From: Diadema setosum
Taxonomy: Eukaryota > Echinodermata > Echinoidea > Diadematoida > Diadematidae
Assembly (NCBI RefSeq): GCF_964275005.1
Contig: NC_092704.1
Span: forward strand, 11,286,871-11,350,870
Direction of reading: 5' to 3'
DNA length: 64,000 bases
The notes under the pieces are model-generated. The model saw nothing but the letters and a program-made list of their open reading frames with translations, searched no databases and had not been told where the DNA came from. Positions 22,108 through 35,690 of this stretch are shown here, one piece after another (position 1 is the first letter of the stretch; every line of letters starts with the position of its first letter). A program made the translations under genes and the position numbers.

Positions 22108-25100
22108 GGTATTTGTTCTACTATAACTATAAATATAAAAGATTGAACGCAGAACATGCACATACAGTACACACACACACACACACACTCACACATGCAC
22201 ATGATACAAATATCGCTGATGGGGCGACAAAACCTCGTATCTCAAAAATATTAAAATTTCCGGAGAGCAGAAAAAAAAAGCAGCTAAAGCACTATAACAA
22301 ATGGGATCACTTTTCCTTTAACATGCAGTGGTGGCTTAATTATGAGGGCAAGACAATTAGTAGGATTTGAACAGGACATCATCTAAAGTGATTATCTGAC
22401 AATGAACTCGAACAAGTGATTTTCAACAAAATTTGAGATGTGAAGTTTTGTCACCCCAGCGATGACGTGATAATTTCATTCCAAAAGGTAGAGATCAATT
22501 TAGATTTGCTTATACATAGTTGACGTATCATGCAGTGTCCAGTGATTAAAAAGTAAGCAAGTAATTATTCCGTAAAAACCTGCCATGGTTTGACAACGCT
22601 CAGTGCCAAATCTCCAGAGCTGGGAAAATTTGTCTGTCGTTGACTCTTACCAGTGTGTTTTGAATGCGTAGCATGAGCAAACGGTCACATCCGGTAGTTG
22701 TGCAAGTCTCCTAGTTACTTTTTTTCTGTGCGTTTGTAAAGTAGCAATTCGAGGTCGATGTCGATGTAGACACGACGTTGTATGCCAACTTGTGACAACT
22801 AAATTTTGTATTGAAAGTGATGCAGCTCTTGGCGTCTTTTAACAGTCGACACTCAGTGGGTATGATAACAGTGACATGCAAACAATAGTATATACATTTG
22901 TATGTATAATGTATATATAGATATTCTTTCTTCAACTTGCAACCAAGCTGGAGTGATTTTATTTTACAAATCATGACTCTGTGATTAATATGTACTATTA
23001 AGCCATTATGAGATTTGTGACATGCAGGCACAGTGGCTGTTGCTATAATAGTATTCCTGTCAATTTTCTATTTATTGTCGTTACTGTTTTTTAGTCAAAC
23101 CCCGTTGCCATTCCCGCTTCAATTCCGTTCAAAATGCAATATTATTCCTGATAGTGTCTTGCCATAGTATTCATTATTAAGTTCTGTATGTATTTTGTGT
23201 AGCAGTAGGCGCCTGGCGTTAGTACCTACACGTAGAGTCTATCTGAAATGCCAAATTGATCCAAACGGACACATCTGTTTTTTTTTTAGTGCAACCTACA
23301 TTGTAGCTAGCCGGTGGGTGTTGCATGATTTGTGCCCAGGAATGAGATGTTCCCGATAATATCCCATGTGTGTTGTTGCCAAATTGAAGCGACCGAGACG
23401 GGTTTCACCGGCACGAGGACTCCCGCTCTCGCGAGACGATGTCAAGGACTTTGAGCCGCCGAGACTCGTATGGAAATTCTACGCAACTCCAGGCATTATT
23501 TCCCACTGGGCCGGTCAGTTGCTCGCAACATCAGTCTGTATGTCACACCGCACTCACTCGCTCGCGTTCCTTTGTTAGTTTGCTTGCAACAGGACAAATG
23601 CTGCATTTCCCCTGACACAGTTGTTCGCTCTCAGCTCCTACGGGGATTCAAAATGGATGTATCCGTAGATCCTCTCTGTTTGAGAGTGCAAATGTCACCC
23701 TGAATAGCGTCTGTTATATAATGCAGATTAATTTGATATGCATATATGCAGACTGACTATGAGAAATTCTTGCATCAAGTGGTATATTTGTATGTAGCAG
23801 GGGGGAAAAATAGAAGAAAGAATGCAGTTAAATCCTTGTAATACCAAGCAAATGTACGAGTGCATTTTTTTAATAGTTTTCACATACATTATATTGTCAA
23901 TGTATTTGTCATTTTGTTATGTTTTGGGGATTATTCCTCCTCAGAAATAGAAATGATATGTTGTAATATGTTTGTGGTTGTTGTTTTTTTTAAGTGCCCC
24001 GAGTAAAGATACATAATTATGTGAAATGTTTTTTGCATTTTTGCTACTACCTTTAGGTGCTTCAGCAATTATCCTTTTTACTACCATACAATGTATGTAC
24101 TGCTTTACAATATCAAATCGCTGATGGCTCATTTTCAGCAGGTTCAGAGATTTTTTGTAGATGAGGCTATCTATTTATATGACGTAATGATATTTGACAG
24201 AGTGTGTACAATATTCATGAGTCATACATGTATTTTTTGTGTGTAGATAACTTATTGCACCCTACTTCCTTCCCTCTTTCTCTCTCTCTCTCTCTCCTCT
24301 CCCCCTCCCCCCCCCCCCCTTGCAGTTGTTCCTTTCACAGTACTAGAAAGCTTATTGAATGTCTTTGTTTTTGCTAGACTAGAGTTAGTCTGTCCGTATC
24401 TTGTCTGTCACAGAATACATACTTATTTTTGGTACATGTAGACGTGTTTTGTGTGCTTGTGTGTAACCGTGGTATTTGACCTACGTCTGGACTGTTCTGT
24501 CATGTATTTGTACTACAACCACCGAGCTTTAAACCATTTTCTTTCCCCCCTCTCTCCCTGTTCATCGTCTTCATTTGTTCATTTCATTTCTTCTTTTTCT
24601 TTATCCTGTGCCCCCAAAATATATGTGCATAATTCTTTGATGACAGTGTCCTATTTATAGCTGAAATATTCAATTTTCCAAAAGAGAAAGCGCCAAAACA
24701 AACAAACAAACAAAACAGCAAGTCAGGAAGCAACTTTCCTGGCCTCTCTTTTCTGGCCAGACATGCTCCAAAAGTTTTTGACCATTAGCTCGTAGCATGG
24801 GCATTAATGATTTCAGCAAGGGGCGTATAGAGTCCGAGCAAGAGCAACCTTGACACCCAAGGCATGGCAACTGAATCTCTCTCGCATGTGTTGATGTTTA
24901 ATGCGGTGCAATCACGCGAATCAAGCCGCTAAACCCGAACATCGGCTTGCTCTTGTGTGCATTAAGTTCTTTGCAGTTGACCTTCTTTCTGGGTTTGGTT
25001 TTGTTTTGTTTTTTTGCAGTGGGTTCAGCTGTGTTTGATGCCAGTGGTTTCACCAAATGCTAAAACCCACACCCCAATACCCCAAAGCCTCTAGGCCCCC

Positions 25101-28100
25101 TCCCCCCTCCAGAATAAGCAGAAATGGAGACAACAGTAGCTTCTGCGTGCTGACTGACGTGGTCATATGCAAACGCTCTAAGTCGTTTTTTAGTCTCGGT
25201 GCATTTGTGTGGGGGATTGGCGCTGTTTATTTGCTTATATTAACACGAATAAAGAGGAAATTTTATCAGTTACATTATGTGGTTACATGCTTGCAGCTGC
25301 AACCGTTACGTCCATGCACATGGAAATTGTGCATATGATGGAATTTGTCTGAACCCCACCATCCTCCTCACAAATCAGTTGGGGATGGAGAAGAATCGAA
25401 AATATCCTTTCGTTTATTTCAACCTTCATGTGTGATTTCATAAACAACCCCCCCCCCCTCCACCTCCCCAAAAAACATGTGTTATCTTGCATTGTGTTCC
25501 TCTCAAAGCATTTTCAGTTGAGAGATTAAACATCCTTTTTGCTTTGATGGTCCATCCTGTAGTACCCAACGTGAAGATCAGTATTATTGTTCTCTGTACT
25601 TTTTATGTTGTATAGTGTTTCTAACTACTACATACATACTCAGGAAGAATTCATTTCAGTGTAGCCGTTTGATTTTTTGTGGCTCTTACACGATGTTGCT
25701 CTGTTATTATTGCAAAAGGGGGGTGGGGTGGTAATAGTTGTATGGTTTCACTTTCCAAGACTTTTGTGTAGTCGTTGCTTTTGTATTTTGTACATGATAT
25801 TTTGTCAGTTCTTACTGTGTTTTGTATTACACATATGTTTGTTTGTCAGTTACAGACAGTCCTTTGCATATGGCATAATGTGACTTAGGTGATCATCTTT
25901 TTAACAGTGTCTGGCCATCTTAGATGAAACAAGAAGCATTTTGGGTCCCCACCCCCAGTACTACATGTGGCCACAGTTTTTCTAACAATTTAGGAAAACT
26001 GGTGTCAGGGGGAAACTGGGTTTATTGTACATATGTGGTGCTCTCTCTTACACAAAAACTCTCATTCTAAATGTAAGAGAGCCTTGATTTTAAGACGTGA
26101 GTTAGGCACATACATAGAAGCCAAGCAGAAATTTGTTCCACACATGGGAAATTAGACCAACCACTCTCTCCCATCAAAATTCAGAACAGCTTTTGGCAGA
26201 TTGTCTTATCCATCCATTCTCTAAAAGTAGGGGAAGGTCTTTCGCAATGCAGGGGAGGGCATGGTGTGTGCAACACCAAAAGGGGGCATAACAGCTCCTT
26301 TGTTGGAACTAGAGTTTGTACACAAGGATCACCACAATCTACACCCCCCCCCCATACCCTATGCAAGGGACTGCACAATTTGATGTAGTGTAAGGGGAAA
26401 CCCATCACAAACAAAACTTAGCAATAACACATTCCTATGTAGGTCTATGGTTTAAGAGACCATTAACCCTGAATACCCCAAAACTAGCATGTCATCTACC
26501 AAGCTGACTCGCCGCTTTTGACCACCAGCCTAATATCTGATTCACATTAATGAAAACTGTTTTTTAATCAAATGCATGCGGGCAAACTGTATCAAGATTT
26601 ACCTCATTGGGTGATAGTGTGTGTGGGAATGGATGGTGGGGAAGAACAGGCTATCAGATTTTGGTGACAAATTTCATTCTGTAGAAATTATCCATGTATC
26701 ATGAGGTATGTCAGTCTATTTTCAAATAAATGATGATTTTTATGAGAGGTTGACGTGTCCTCATTTATTCTGCCAGGAAAAGTGGTCGTTAAATTCCCTG
26801 CTGTTCATACACTCTGTCTTGGAAATTATTGGGGTTTAGATACTAAACAAGGTCAGATTCTTTTTGACCTCATCATTCAGACGATTTTGACCATGTCGAG
26901 CGCATTGATAAGTTTGATTAGAAATGCACTATACAAAATAGCTTTTTTTTTAGATTCTTGATCTGTTTAATGTCACACTTTTTGAAATATTTCATATGTA
27001 GCCTTGATTATGATTGTTGGAAAATTAGTGCAGTATATTCTAAAGTGGAAGGGCCATTCATTGCATTGAAAGGACCATTTGAAACCTTTCCATTTTGGGG
27101 AGATTGATCACTTTGCAAATTTCCTGTAAAGACTGTTTTATGTGGAATAGGAAAATTAATGCAAAATTATGAAAATGTGCTGGAAATCACTCAAGCTAAA
27201 AAGTACCTATGTACAAACTTTGAATAAAACTGCCAACAAATCTGATAGTTAACATTTTGGTCTGGAGGAATGGATGATATTTCTCACTTTATGATATGAT
27301 GTCTTCTCTCATTCATTTAATAACATTAAAACTTGGAAGTTTCTTAAATATTTTTACTGGAGATTTCTTGCAAATAGAATCAGGCTTCAGTACCCCCCCC
27401 CCCTTACTTACATTGTATTTTGTAGGTGGTTTGTTCATCTGTGAATATTGAAGTATATCTATATTATTATCTCTTTTCATTGCCAGAAGTGTTATTGTAC
27501 CCCTGAAGTCGGTTCAAGATTTTGGCACATGAACTAAAAAGCTAAGCTGACTAACATTATGTATCGTAAAAAGAACTGAGATTCTTGCCAAATTACTCAA
27601 AGTGTAATGCTTTCATCTTGCCCACCTTGTGCTCTTATTTCCCATTCATCTACGTTCATCGTGTACTTTCCTCTTTTTCTTTTTAAATGCTTTGCATAAC
27701 ACAACTCTTGCAAAGTTTTAATTTGAAACAGCCAGCGGTGTACACTGCCCAGTTACAACTTTAGATTACATAGATATAGATTTTTTTTCTTTTCCTTGCC
27801 ATTTATTCTGACTTTGTCTCGTATTTTGGGGTGGTTTATTTTTTCCCTGCCACTGATGTATACCCCTGCCGATGAATCTATCTTAATTGTTATGAAGTGT
27901 TAAATTTGTCAGATATACTGTTTTTTGTTTTTTTGTGGGATTTTTTCTTTGTGTGTGTATTTTTTTGTTTGTTTGTTTTTGTTTTTGGTTTGTTTGTTTT
28001 TTTTTGCGTGTGTTGTCTTGCACAGGTCCTGGTGCTCTGATGGACTGGAGAATGATTTTGATTTATTTTGGACCAAATGCCTTTTGTTTTTTTCCTCGCG

Positions 28101-28944
28101 ACGATTTGAATGTGTAAAGAAACATGGCAAACTGTGCTCTGTACTAGCTGGCTTGCTCTGTTTAGTGGCCTGTGTCAATGTTCCGTTTCAAATTGAGCTA
28201 CCTGCATGTTAGTGTCATTTCATGTACAGATTTCATGAGATTGTTGCTCCCTGTACATAAAGTAACTTTGTTATCTGACTCTGAAAGAAAGAAAAAAAAA
28301 AAATGTATATGAAAACTCAATGGACGAAATGTTGTATTTTCTTTTTTTGTCTTGCCAATTTGGTACTGTATCTTGTCTGTGTATTTATTGTGCAAAAGTA
28401 TAATTTGCTACAACTATGTCTTATTGTATTCACCCTTTTAACTTATTTGATGTTCCTTCTTCCTCCTAATGCTCTTAATTTTCACCCCCTTCCTCTTGAA
28501 CTTTCATGGTGTGGCGACTTTGGCTATAGAGAATAATCATGCAGAGAGGAATCAAAGATTGAGCTGGCTACAGTGGAATTATTTTTAAATTATGAATTAC
28601 GTGATTGTTTGTATTTATCATTTCTACCAGTGTTGAAGAAAATGGAATAAAAACTCAAAATGAATGACAGAAGCCTGTTGCATGTGGTCTGATTTTGTGT
28701 TCCGGTAGATGTGAAATGATATGGTGTTGTTCGGCAGTCATTTTGGTCGGGATCAGCCATCCTTCTGTGCGTGTTTATAAATGGAAGACATATGAATGCA
28801 TAATGTATTTGGTAAAGAGGACAGAGCACTTAAAAAAAGAATTAAATTTACAGGTTTATCCAATAATCTGAAAATCAAGTCTAAAGAGACGACATGTTGT
28901 TTGTTGCTGCATCAGTGTACAGGGAAACCACATAACAAGCTCGC
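22108..28944. other. Gene-free stretch, largely single-copy looking
   Basis: Microsatellites (CA at 22167-22190, TC plus poly-C at 24276-24320) and a modest CG-richer patch at 23370-23580. T-rich, UTR-like sequence lies at 27400-28650, ending near an AATAAA at 28648. No protein-coding exon recognised. Confidence 0.5.
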
Positions 28945-29461
28945 TTAAAGGACAAGTTCACCTTCATAGACATGTGAATTGAGTGAATGCAGCAATACAC
29001 TAAAAATAGAACGCATCAGCAAGAGTCATGAGGAAAATCGGACAACCCATTTGATGAAATTTTGAAGTTTCTGCTTAGTCACTGCTGGATGAGAAGACTA
29101 CTACAGCTTGTGATGTCACATGTGTACAACGATATAAAGAAAATTAAAGATATTCTTACTTTTCTTGCATAATAAAAGAACACTTGACTTCCCTCTTTCA
29201 GGAGGCAAGGGGAATAATATCCTTAACATACATCAGTGAAGAGTCGAGGGAATTTGCACTTTTTTCAATAAGTAAAACTTTGCGAAATTCTCTTTATATT
29301 TTCCTTATATCGTTGTAGGCACGACATCATACAATGTGGTAGTCTTCTCATCCAGCAGTAACTGTGCAGATACTTTAAAAAAATCATAACTTTTGAACGG
29401 ATTGTCTGATTTTCCCCAAACTTTCACTGATGTGTTCTACTAATATTGCTGCATTCACTCA
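28945..29461. mobile_element. AAAGGACAAG fold-back MITE (copy 2, right end lost)
   Basis: It starts TTAAAGGACAAGTTCACCTT and matches copy 1 through CTAATATTGCTGCATTCAC. The final about 35 bp are missing or replaced. Confidence 0.65.
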
Positions 29462-29489
29462 ATGAATGCAGCAATAACGAGGTACAGTG

Positions 29490-29912
29490 TACATTGTATG
29501 GTGTAGTATTGGTTGAGGTGAGAATTCAGCTTTTAACTTTTTTGCAAGATACTGTATTGGTACTTAGAAACCACCTTATGAAATGCATTTATAAAGGCAT
29601 ACAATTCTGAGAGGAATTCAAAGTTTATTTGATGAAAATCGGTATTGAAATGGCCGAGATATCAAAAAACAAAGTAAAACAAAACAATCCTAATACAGTA
29701 AAAGGTGGGTCCCACCTATATTAGGATCACTTTATTTTGGATATCTCAGCCATTTCAAAGCCAATTTTTAACAAATAAACTTTGAATTTCTCTTAGAATT
29801 ATAAGCTCTTTCATATTTCATGAGAAGTTTCTATTCATCTCAAAAAATAATCATCGAAAAACGTTGGAAACCTGAAGTCCCCACCTCAACCAAAACTGTA
29901 CCATCCCTTTAA
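29490..29912. mobile_element. AAAGGGATG fold-back MITE
   Basis: It is a long imperfect palindrome centred on GGTGGGTCCCACCTATA near 29710. The arms share GTTGAGGTGAG and CCCACCTCAACC, and GATATC plus CAAAGTAAA words. The right end is AACTGTACCATCCCTTTAA. Confidence 0.6.
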
Positions 29913-30001
29913 CGTGTTGAAGACTGGTTACAAGTATTCTCAGACTGGGGTGAATGGGAAATGCGTGTTATAGGAAAATCAGTCCGTCTTCAATGGGTTA
30001 A
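29909..30001. repeat. 95-bp palindromic repeat, copy 4
   Basis: TTAACGTGTTGAAGACTGGT through AAATGCGTGTTATAGG to GTCTTCAATGGGTTAA. It abuts the right end of the AAAGGGATG fold-back element. Confidence 0.65.
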
Positions 30002-30119
30002 CGAAGTGAACTCTGAAGTCCCAATTTTCCATTAACAGTGTAATTGCATTTAGTGGGTCCATATTTTGAGTACGTTTACGAGGTACTGATCGTAACGAGG
30101 TAACCTCATTGTAAGAGGG

Positions 30120-30178
30120 TTCCTTTTAATTGTGTTTGTGTGTGTGTATGTGTGTGTGTGTGTGTCCATGCTCTTGTG
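30120..30178 (+). repeat. (GT)n microsatellite
   Basis: Interrupted GT repeats. A matching (CA)n at 30403-30437 lies about 250 bp away in inverted orientation. Confidence 0.85.
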
Positions 30179-30612
30179 TAGGTTGTGTGTACATCTGTGT
30201 TGTGAGATAGAAGACAGATAATAATCATTATTTTTTTAAAAAAAAGAAGAAAAGAAAACAATGTTAAAAGAGATAGGTCACCTCCCTGGTTAAAAAACAA
30301 GAGCATGAGTGAGAAGGGTAAATGGTAAACAGACCGTGAAAGAAAAGAACAGATGATCCAAACTGCAACATAGGAGAATAGACTTTGTATCATCATTCTA
30401 ATGTACACACACACACACACACATACACACACACACATGTTCTCACAATCGGCTTCAATTGGCGATACTGTACATGTAGTGTTTCACTCCAGGAAACCAG
30501 GGCTACATTTCACATCGCGCATATGCCTGTTTGTTTGGATTGAATGTATCTAAAACAAATGAAAAAGCGCCCTCTCAAGGCCCTAGGGGTACAGTACCTT
30601 TGGGGTACAGTA

Positions 30613-30839
30613 CTGTATACGCCATATATTTCGCGAGTCTAAATTTTCGCGAATCGGGAATTCCCGACGATTTCGCGAGTGGTTAAATTCGCGATACTGA
30701 ACGGAGAAATGTACAGGCGTATGTAACATTCACATCAGGGATCAGAGTCAATATTTTCGCGTGTCTTAATTTCGCGAATAGCACCCGACTCGCGAAATTC
30801 ACGAAAATAAAAACCCCGCCAAATATTCGGTGTATACGG
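30613..30839. mobile_element. CGCGAAA MITE (copy 2)
   Basis: Same family as 7662-7902: CTGTATACGCCATATATTTC to GGTGTATACGG with flanking TA. The flanks also share a GGGGTACAG(TA) duplication (near 30603 and 30848) that looks independent of the insertion. Confidence 0.78.
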
Positions 30840-30841
30840 TA

Positions 30842-32547
30842 CCTTTGGGGTACAGCTGTATATGAGTGCACCTGTATATTTACTATTCAAATGGGGAAAT
30901 TTGCACATTTTTACATGTATCCTCAATTGTTGTGTAATCATCTATACAATACATGAGGCCTGATTTTTACTTACTAAAGTGAAGTATTAATTTCTACAGA
31001 ATGCTCAGATGCTTTTCAATTTCAATTACAGAAAAGAATTTTTTTTTTTTTTCGGTCAGAAACAAATGATGGAATAATATGCCCGGTTACCCTGAGCAAA
31101 CTACAACTTGTATCATATCCCCGGGTGAAGCGTCTTACAAGAATATGTGCACACATGCATACATAAACACAAACATACACACAGTAACACTCTTCTTCTT
31201 ATTCCAGAAGCATCTGTGCAGTATCAAACCAATGCTGTTGGTTTGACCATACATTAGCTGCATTCACAAACTAGAATTATCAGTGTTTGCATCGCGATGT
31301 GAAAATCAATTATGTTTGCCACTGTTCATACACAGCAAAAGAAACAAAAGGCCCTCAGGTCACCATCGGATTCAAGTGCTTTAAATCTCCAGACTACACA
31401 TGTTAAAACAATATGACTGGAGTGTTACTTGGGCACCCAAGTGTGCGGATGTAGTGTGGCATGTTGCATTATGGGATAAAAAAAATAAATAAATAAAAAA
31501 TCTACATGCTATTCATACATTGTTATGCAGATCAAATCATCGTGAGTTAAAAAAAAAAAATATCAAGCTGAACAGATTTTCACATCGTGATGCGTATCTT
31601 AAGACTTAAGACTTAAGACTAAGAGTTAACCATTTTTTGTCGTCCACACACAAGAATTGAGATTTGGCATTGCATTGCAACAATCAATTTTTTAAAAATG
31701 TGATTTCTAGTGTGTGCGAATGGGACAACTAGGACACATTAATTCAATTGGTACAAAACACTGAGTGCTAGTCATTAGGTTTTTTCAGCATGCACTATTC
31801 CTTTATGTATTATACACTGTTTTATTGATTCATTTTTGCCATCTGCAATCACGAGGTAATGTTTACCATAATCTGATTCATTCCCTGACTTGTTTAAATA
31901 CATGTAGACATTACACTGTCAGTATGATATATACTTGTGCATGTGGTAGGTCTTGCACTGTACACTGTACACAAGCTTTTATACATTAAAAAAAAAAAAA
32001 AATGACATTACAGTGTACATTGTATTATGACTCTGTGCATTTACTAACTACACAAGGCATTCACTTCTGGAAATATACAGTATTTACAAAATGAACATGT
32101 GGAAAGTGATATGAACACTGTACATTAGTAGTTGGTAACATGGACAGACAACAAAATTGTCATCTATTTCAAGTTGACGTAATGCAGGGGAGAGAAAATA
32201 CCATGTACAAAGTACCTCGACCTACACAAAAGGCCTCAGAAGTGATGTGGATCTCGGGATAAGATGAGAAATGACAAAATACAATTTGTTACCCTTCATC
32301 AGGCATAAATATAACATTACTCTTAAAAATCAAAGACCACACAGTCTACATAGACTACAATAAAATTGCGGTTTACACTCGTTCTCTGATTATTTTCAAA
32401 ATATTCTACATGTACATTGTACAAAACTGCAACCTTTATACAATTACATCATCAAAGATATTAGAGTAAATACAGCACAGTCCCTTTCTAACAAAATTCT
32501 CTATACAACAAAGTAAAAACGCGGGTCCCAAAATTATCATCCATAAA
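30842..32547. other. Gene-free stretch
   Basis: AT-rich, with a short AAGACTT triplication near 31602 and an imperfect inverted pair (GCATCGCGATGTGAAAATC near 31289, GATTTTCACATCGTGATGC near 31574) that may mark an old element. No gene seen. Confidence 0.5.
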
Positions 32548-32756
32548 CTGTAAAAGTGGAAATATTTGCGGTGTTGAAATATTTGCGCATTTCGCACAAC
32601 CAGAAACTAGCGCAAAAATAAAAGCACATAAATATTTTTGCCTGCCATATGTTCCAGTAGTTGAGGTCTTGATTCCGCGGAATTAAAAACACACGAAACT
32701 CTTATTAACCGGCTGAGCACGAAAAATTAATCACACGAAAGTATCCACCTTTACAG
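32548..32756. mobile_element. GCGAAA-type MITE, third end type
   Basis: The ends CTGTAAAAGTGGAAATATTT and AGTATCCACCTTTACAG are inverted repeats, with TA on the right. The interior has GCGCATTTCGCAC and GCGCAAAAATAAAAG. It directly adjoins the piggyBac-like element. Confidence 0.6.
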
Positions 32757-32765
32757 TACATTTAA

Positions 32766-33536
32766 CCCTAACTAGGCCGGGGGGGGGGGCCTCCGAGGCC
32801 CCCCCTCGACGTTTCGCGCGATGTATCGCTATCGCGAGAAGCTATCGCCGCGACGTTTCATGACTTTTTTCTTTCGAGTCTCCCACATCTTTTGACACCA
32901 AATTTGCAATGCCCGGGTGCGCGGTTCCGAAGTTGCGCATAAATATGCACGTGCATGTCAGACCAAAAATTGCTCAAAAACGTGAATTTGTGTACAATTT
33001 CAATGCAAACTGTGTTTACAGACAAATTTCATAAAAGCATGATTATTTTGGGGTTTTATTGATTAAAATCAATTAATAACGCATTTTCTTGTTCGGAACA
33101 ATGTCACGGACAAATTTCATCGGAAAAACAATGAAAAACATAAAGTCGAAAAAACAAAGAAATACATAAGAAATTAAAAAAACAATAAAATACTTAGGAA
33201 ATTTTTTCTGATTGCGCAATTTTTTTCTCTTATATTTGCTAAGGACACTAAAAAGAATATTTACACAAAAAATGTGCCTGTTTTCAGCTTTATTTAGTGA
33301 TTTATACCAAATTGTCTGATTTCATACATCATTATGCATAAATTAGCATAATTTAGTGTAAATGATAATTTTTGAAAAAATTAACTTCATGGTACTTTAG
33401 ATTACATCATAGGCAATGCGTGTGCCAATTTTCGTCGCGATCGTGCGGTCGACGGCCGAGATCCGGAGGGGGGGCCTGGGAGGCCCCCCCCCCCCCCGGC
33501 TCTATCATCTACCTGAATAGCGCGGCCTAGTTAGGG
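32766..33536. mobile_element. piggyBac-like MITE with TTAA duplication
   Basis: TTAA flanks both sides (32762-32765 and 33537-33540). The ends are CCCTAACTAGGCCG and CGGCCTAGTTAGGG; a CCC start plus TTAA duplication is the piggyBac signature. Each arm contains G/C runs of ten or more and GGCCTCCGAGGCC-like palindromes. No transposase ORF. Confidence 0.8.
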
Positions 33537-33864
33537 TTAAACAACGTTTGGTTATATCGAAATTTTGACATAACAAAAGAAAACTGCTGGTCCTGAGAAC
33601 TTTGTCATAGCAGGAGTCACCTGTTCATGTTGATCACATCTTTAAAAAAACAATAAAAAATGTAAGATATCGCAATCAAGAGGAATACATTTTTGTATTA
33701 AATCGAACATACCTTGTGGTAACAATCCCATGGGCTGGTGTCACATGTGCACACACACAAGAAGAAGGTATCACGTTTGGCCACACTTCTTAAATCTTGC
33801 CAAGGAATTGTGTATCTATTATTACCCACAGGTACTACTGTACTACAGCATATCTATTTCACGA

Positions 33865-34282
33865 AACTTCAAGGAGTGTATGATGTCACATGCGTACAAC
33901 AATAATAAGAAAAATATAAAGAGAATTTCACAAAATTTCATCTTTTGAAAAAAGTACACATTCCCTTGACTCGTTACTGACATATGTTATGGGTAATATC
34001 ATTCCCATTGCCTTCAGAAAGAGGCAAGTCAAGTGCTGTTATATTATGCGAAAAAAGTTGAAATATGTTGAATTTTCTTTACATTTTCTTTATACTGTTG
34101 TACTCATATGACATCACGAGCCTTAGTAGTCTCCTCATCCAGCGGTTCCAATACGAAAATTTTAAAAATTCATAACTTTTGCATCGACTGTCCAATTTTC
34201 CTCAAACTTTCACTGATGTGTTCTACTAATATTGCTGCATTCTCTCAATCCTTATGTTTATGAAGGTGAACTTGTCCTTTAA
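33865..34282. mobile_element. AAAGGACAAG fold-back MITE (copy 3, left end lost)
   Basis: It matches copy 1 from TGTATGATGTCACATGCGTA to the right end GAAGGTGAACTTGTCCTTTAA. The first about 190 bp of the element are absent. Confidence 0.65.
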
Positions 34283-35463
34283 CATATTGACATGCTTACA
34301 TATGTAAGATTTGAGACATTTTCCCTATTCCCAACCTCAAAACCTAAACAGGCAATTTCAAAGCCTGGAATGCCCTAACAGGCAATTTTTTTCTTTAGGT
34401 CACAAAAACAAAAAGCCTAATGTGTTTATCACTGCTCTCTTATTCACATACACGACTGTATCATGGCTGAAATTGAATCACTTTGATAGATAGCATAAAA
34501 CTCAAAACCATGCACTGAAATAAGATCATAAGTGAGGTGGCTGATACATTAAAAACAAAGAACACATGCGGTCACTGCTGAGGATTACATTCAGTGAAAG
34601 GAAGGTTATCTGAAACTTAGAGAGATTTCAGTGGCCAACATTCAGTGGCACTGTGTTCAGAACTTACTGTTTGCATTATAATGTATCCGGATTTGACCGA
34701 GAGACAGCGACCATATCAACATCACTACGATTCAGAATTTAAAAAACAAACAAACAAACAAAGATTAAGAAATGGATTACTAATGTGCAACTACAGATGC
34801 TTGAGTGCCAATTCAGACCGTAGTAATGTGATTTGTCCAGCGAAGATGATGCATACTGCCCTGGCCACACCTGCCACCCTTGTGGGCTTGGCCATGCTCT
34901 TAGGTCTGGGGGACTCCCCTGCTTCTTGCTTGGACACTGGCAGAATGCTGTGCGAGTGATGTCGGTCAGCACTTCATTCCTTTCAGGCCTGGAGACGGAC
35001 AAAATTTTGGAACAGGTGTTAAAACGTTGTGTGACATACTGCTCATGCTCAACCACTGAAGTCAATATCTAGGACATATGTGAATACACCCACTGAGGTT
35101 AGAAATATGTGTAATGCAATGGCCATTTTCTTGGCCGGCAATTACGTAGGGACATAGTCACAAAAGTTCATTACAGAAACTCCTCAGTCTGAGTTCACTC
35201 ATGACTGTGATACAAGAACGAACCTTACGCCACTGAGATCGTTCAAGTGAATTGTAAGGTCAAACCTGGGGGAAAAAAATAATGACTACATGTAATATGA
35301 AAAGTAATTTCTGGACAGGTGGTTGCTGGAAGCAGGTCTAAATACAACTACGCAAGGCCAAGTACAGGCAAGTCTTATTATTGACCCACCACATTTTGGC
35401 TCAACACCAAAGTCAGGAAAGCTACATCACAAGTAATTTTGTTTTATCAAGGGTTTAAGACAC
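34283..35463. other. Region that should hold the shugoshin 3' end
   Basis: Sequence downstream (on -) of the 70-nt shugoshin exon. A basic-looking frame exists at about 34845-34960, but its phase does not fit any good acceptor. No other gene recognised. Confidence 0.4.
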
Positions 35464-35472
35464 ACTACACAC

Positions 35473-35690
35473 GCGTGTTTTTTTTAGACGGCACAGATTG
35501 GGGAAACTAAAAATCTATCGGGGACCCTATCCCTAAACCTAACCCTAATCCTAACCCTAACCATCAAACCCTAACCCCAACCCTAACCCTAACCCTAACC
35601 ATAACCATAACCAAAAACCCTAACCCAACGTTTTTCCCATAGGTTTAACACGCGCCATGCCCCAATCTGTGCCGTCTTTAAAAAAAACGC
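35473..35690. mobile_element. Inverted-repeat element with telomeric interior (B)
   Basis: The ends GTTTTTTTTAGACGGCACAG and CTGTGCCGTCTTTAAAAAAA are inverted repeats, continuing into ATTGGGG and CCCCAAT. Both flanks read ACTACACAC (35464-35472 and 35691-35699), consistent with an 8-9 bp target duplication, although the sequence is simple. The interior is an array of CCCTAA units. Confidence 0.7.
35527..35632. repeat. Interstitial telomeric repeat (CCCTAA)n
   Basis: About 105 bp of CCCTAA and close variants (ACCCTAATCC, ACCATAACC), the vertebrate/echinoderm-type telomere sequence. It lies wholly between the two inverted arms of the 35473-35690 element, so it is not a chromosome end. Confidence 0.8.

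Noticed and set aside
23366-23703. Possible CG-rich coding exon
   Set aside because: Overlapping frames show no known domain and no convincing splice pair.
34845-34960. Terminal shugoshin exon (basic frame with SPRPKSMAKPTRVAGVA)
   Set aside because: The composition is attractive, but the exon before it ends in phase 0. No acceptor with a good context enters this frame in phase 0, and an in-frame stop lies upstream.
35527-35632. Chromosome end or fusion scar
   Set aside because: The CCCTAA array is flanked by inverted arms and a probable target duplication, so element cargo is the simpler reading.
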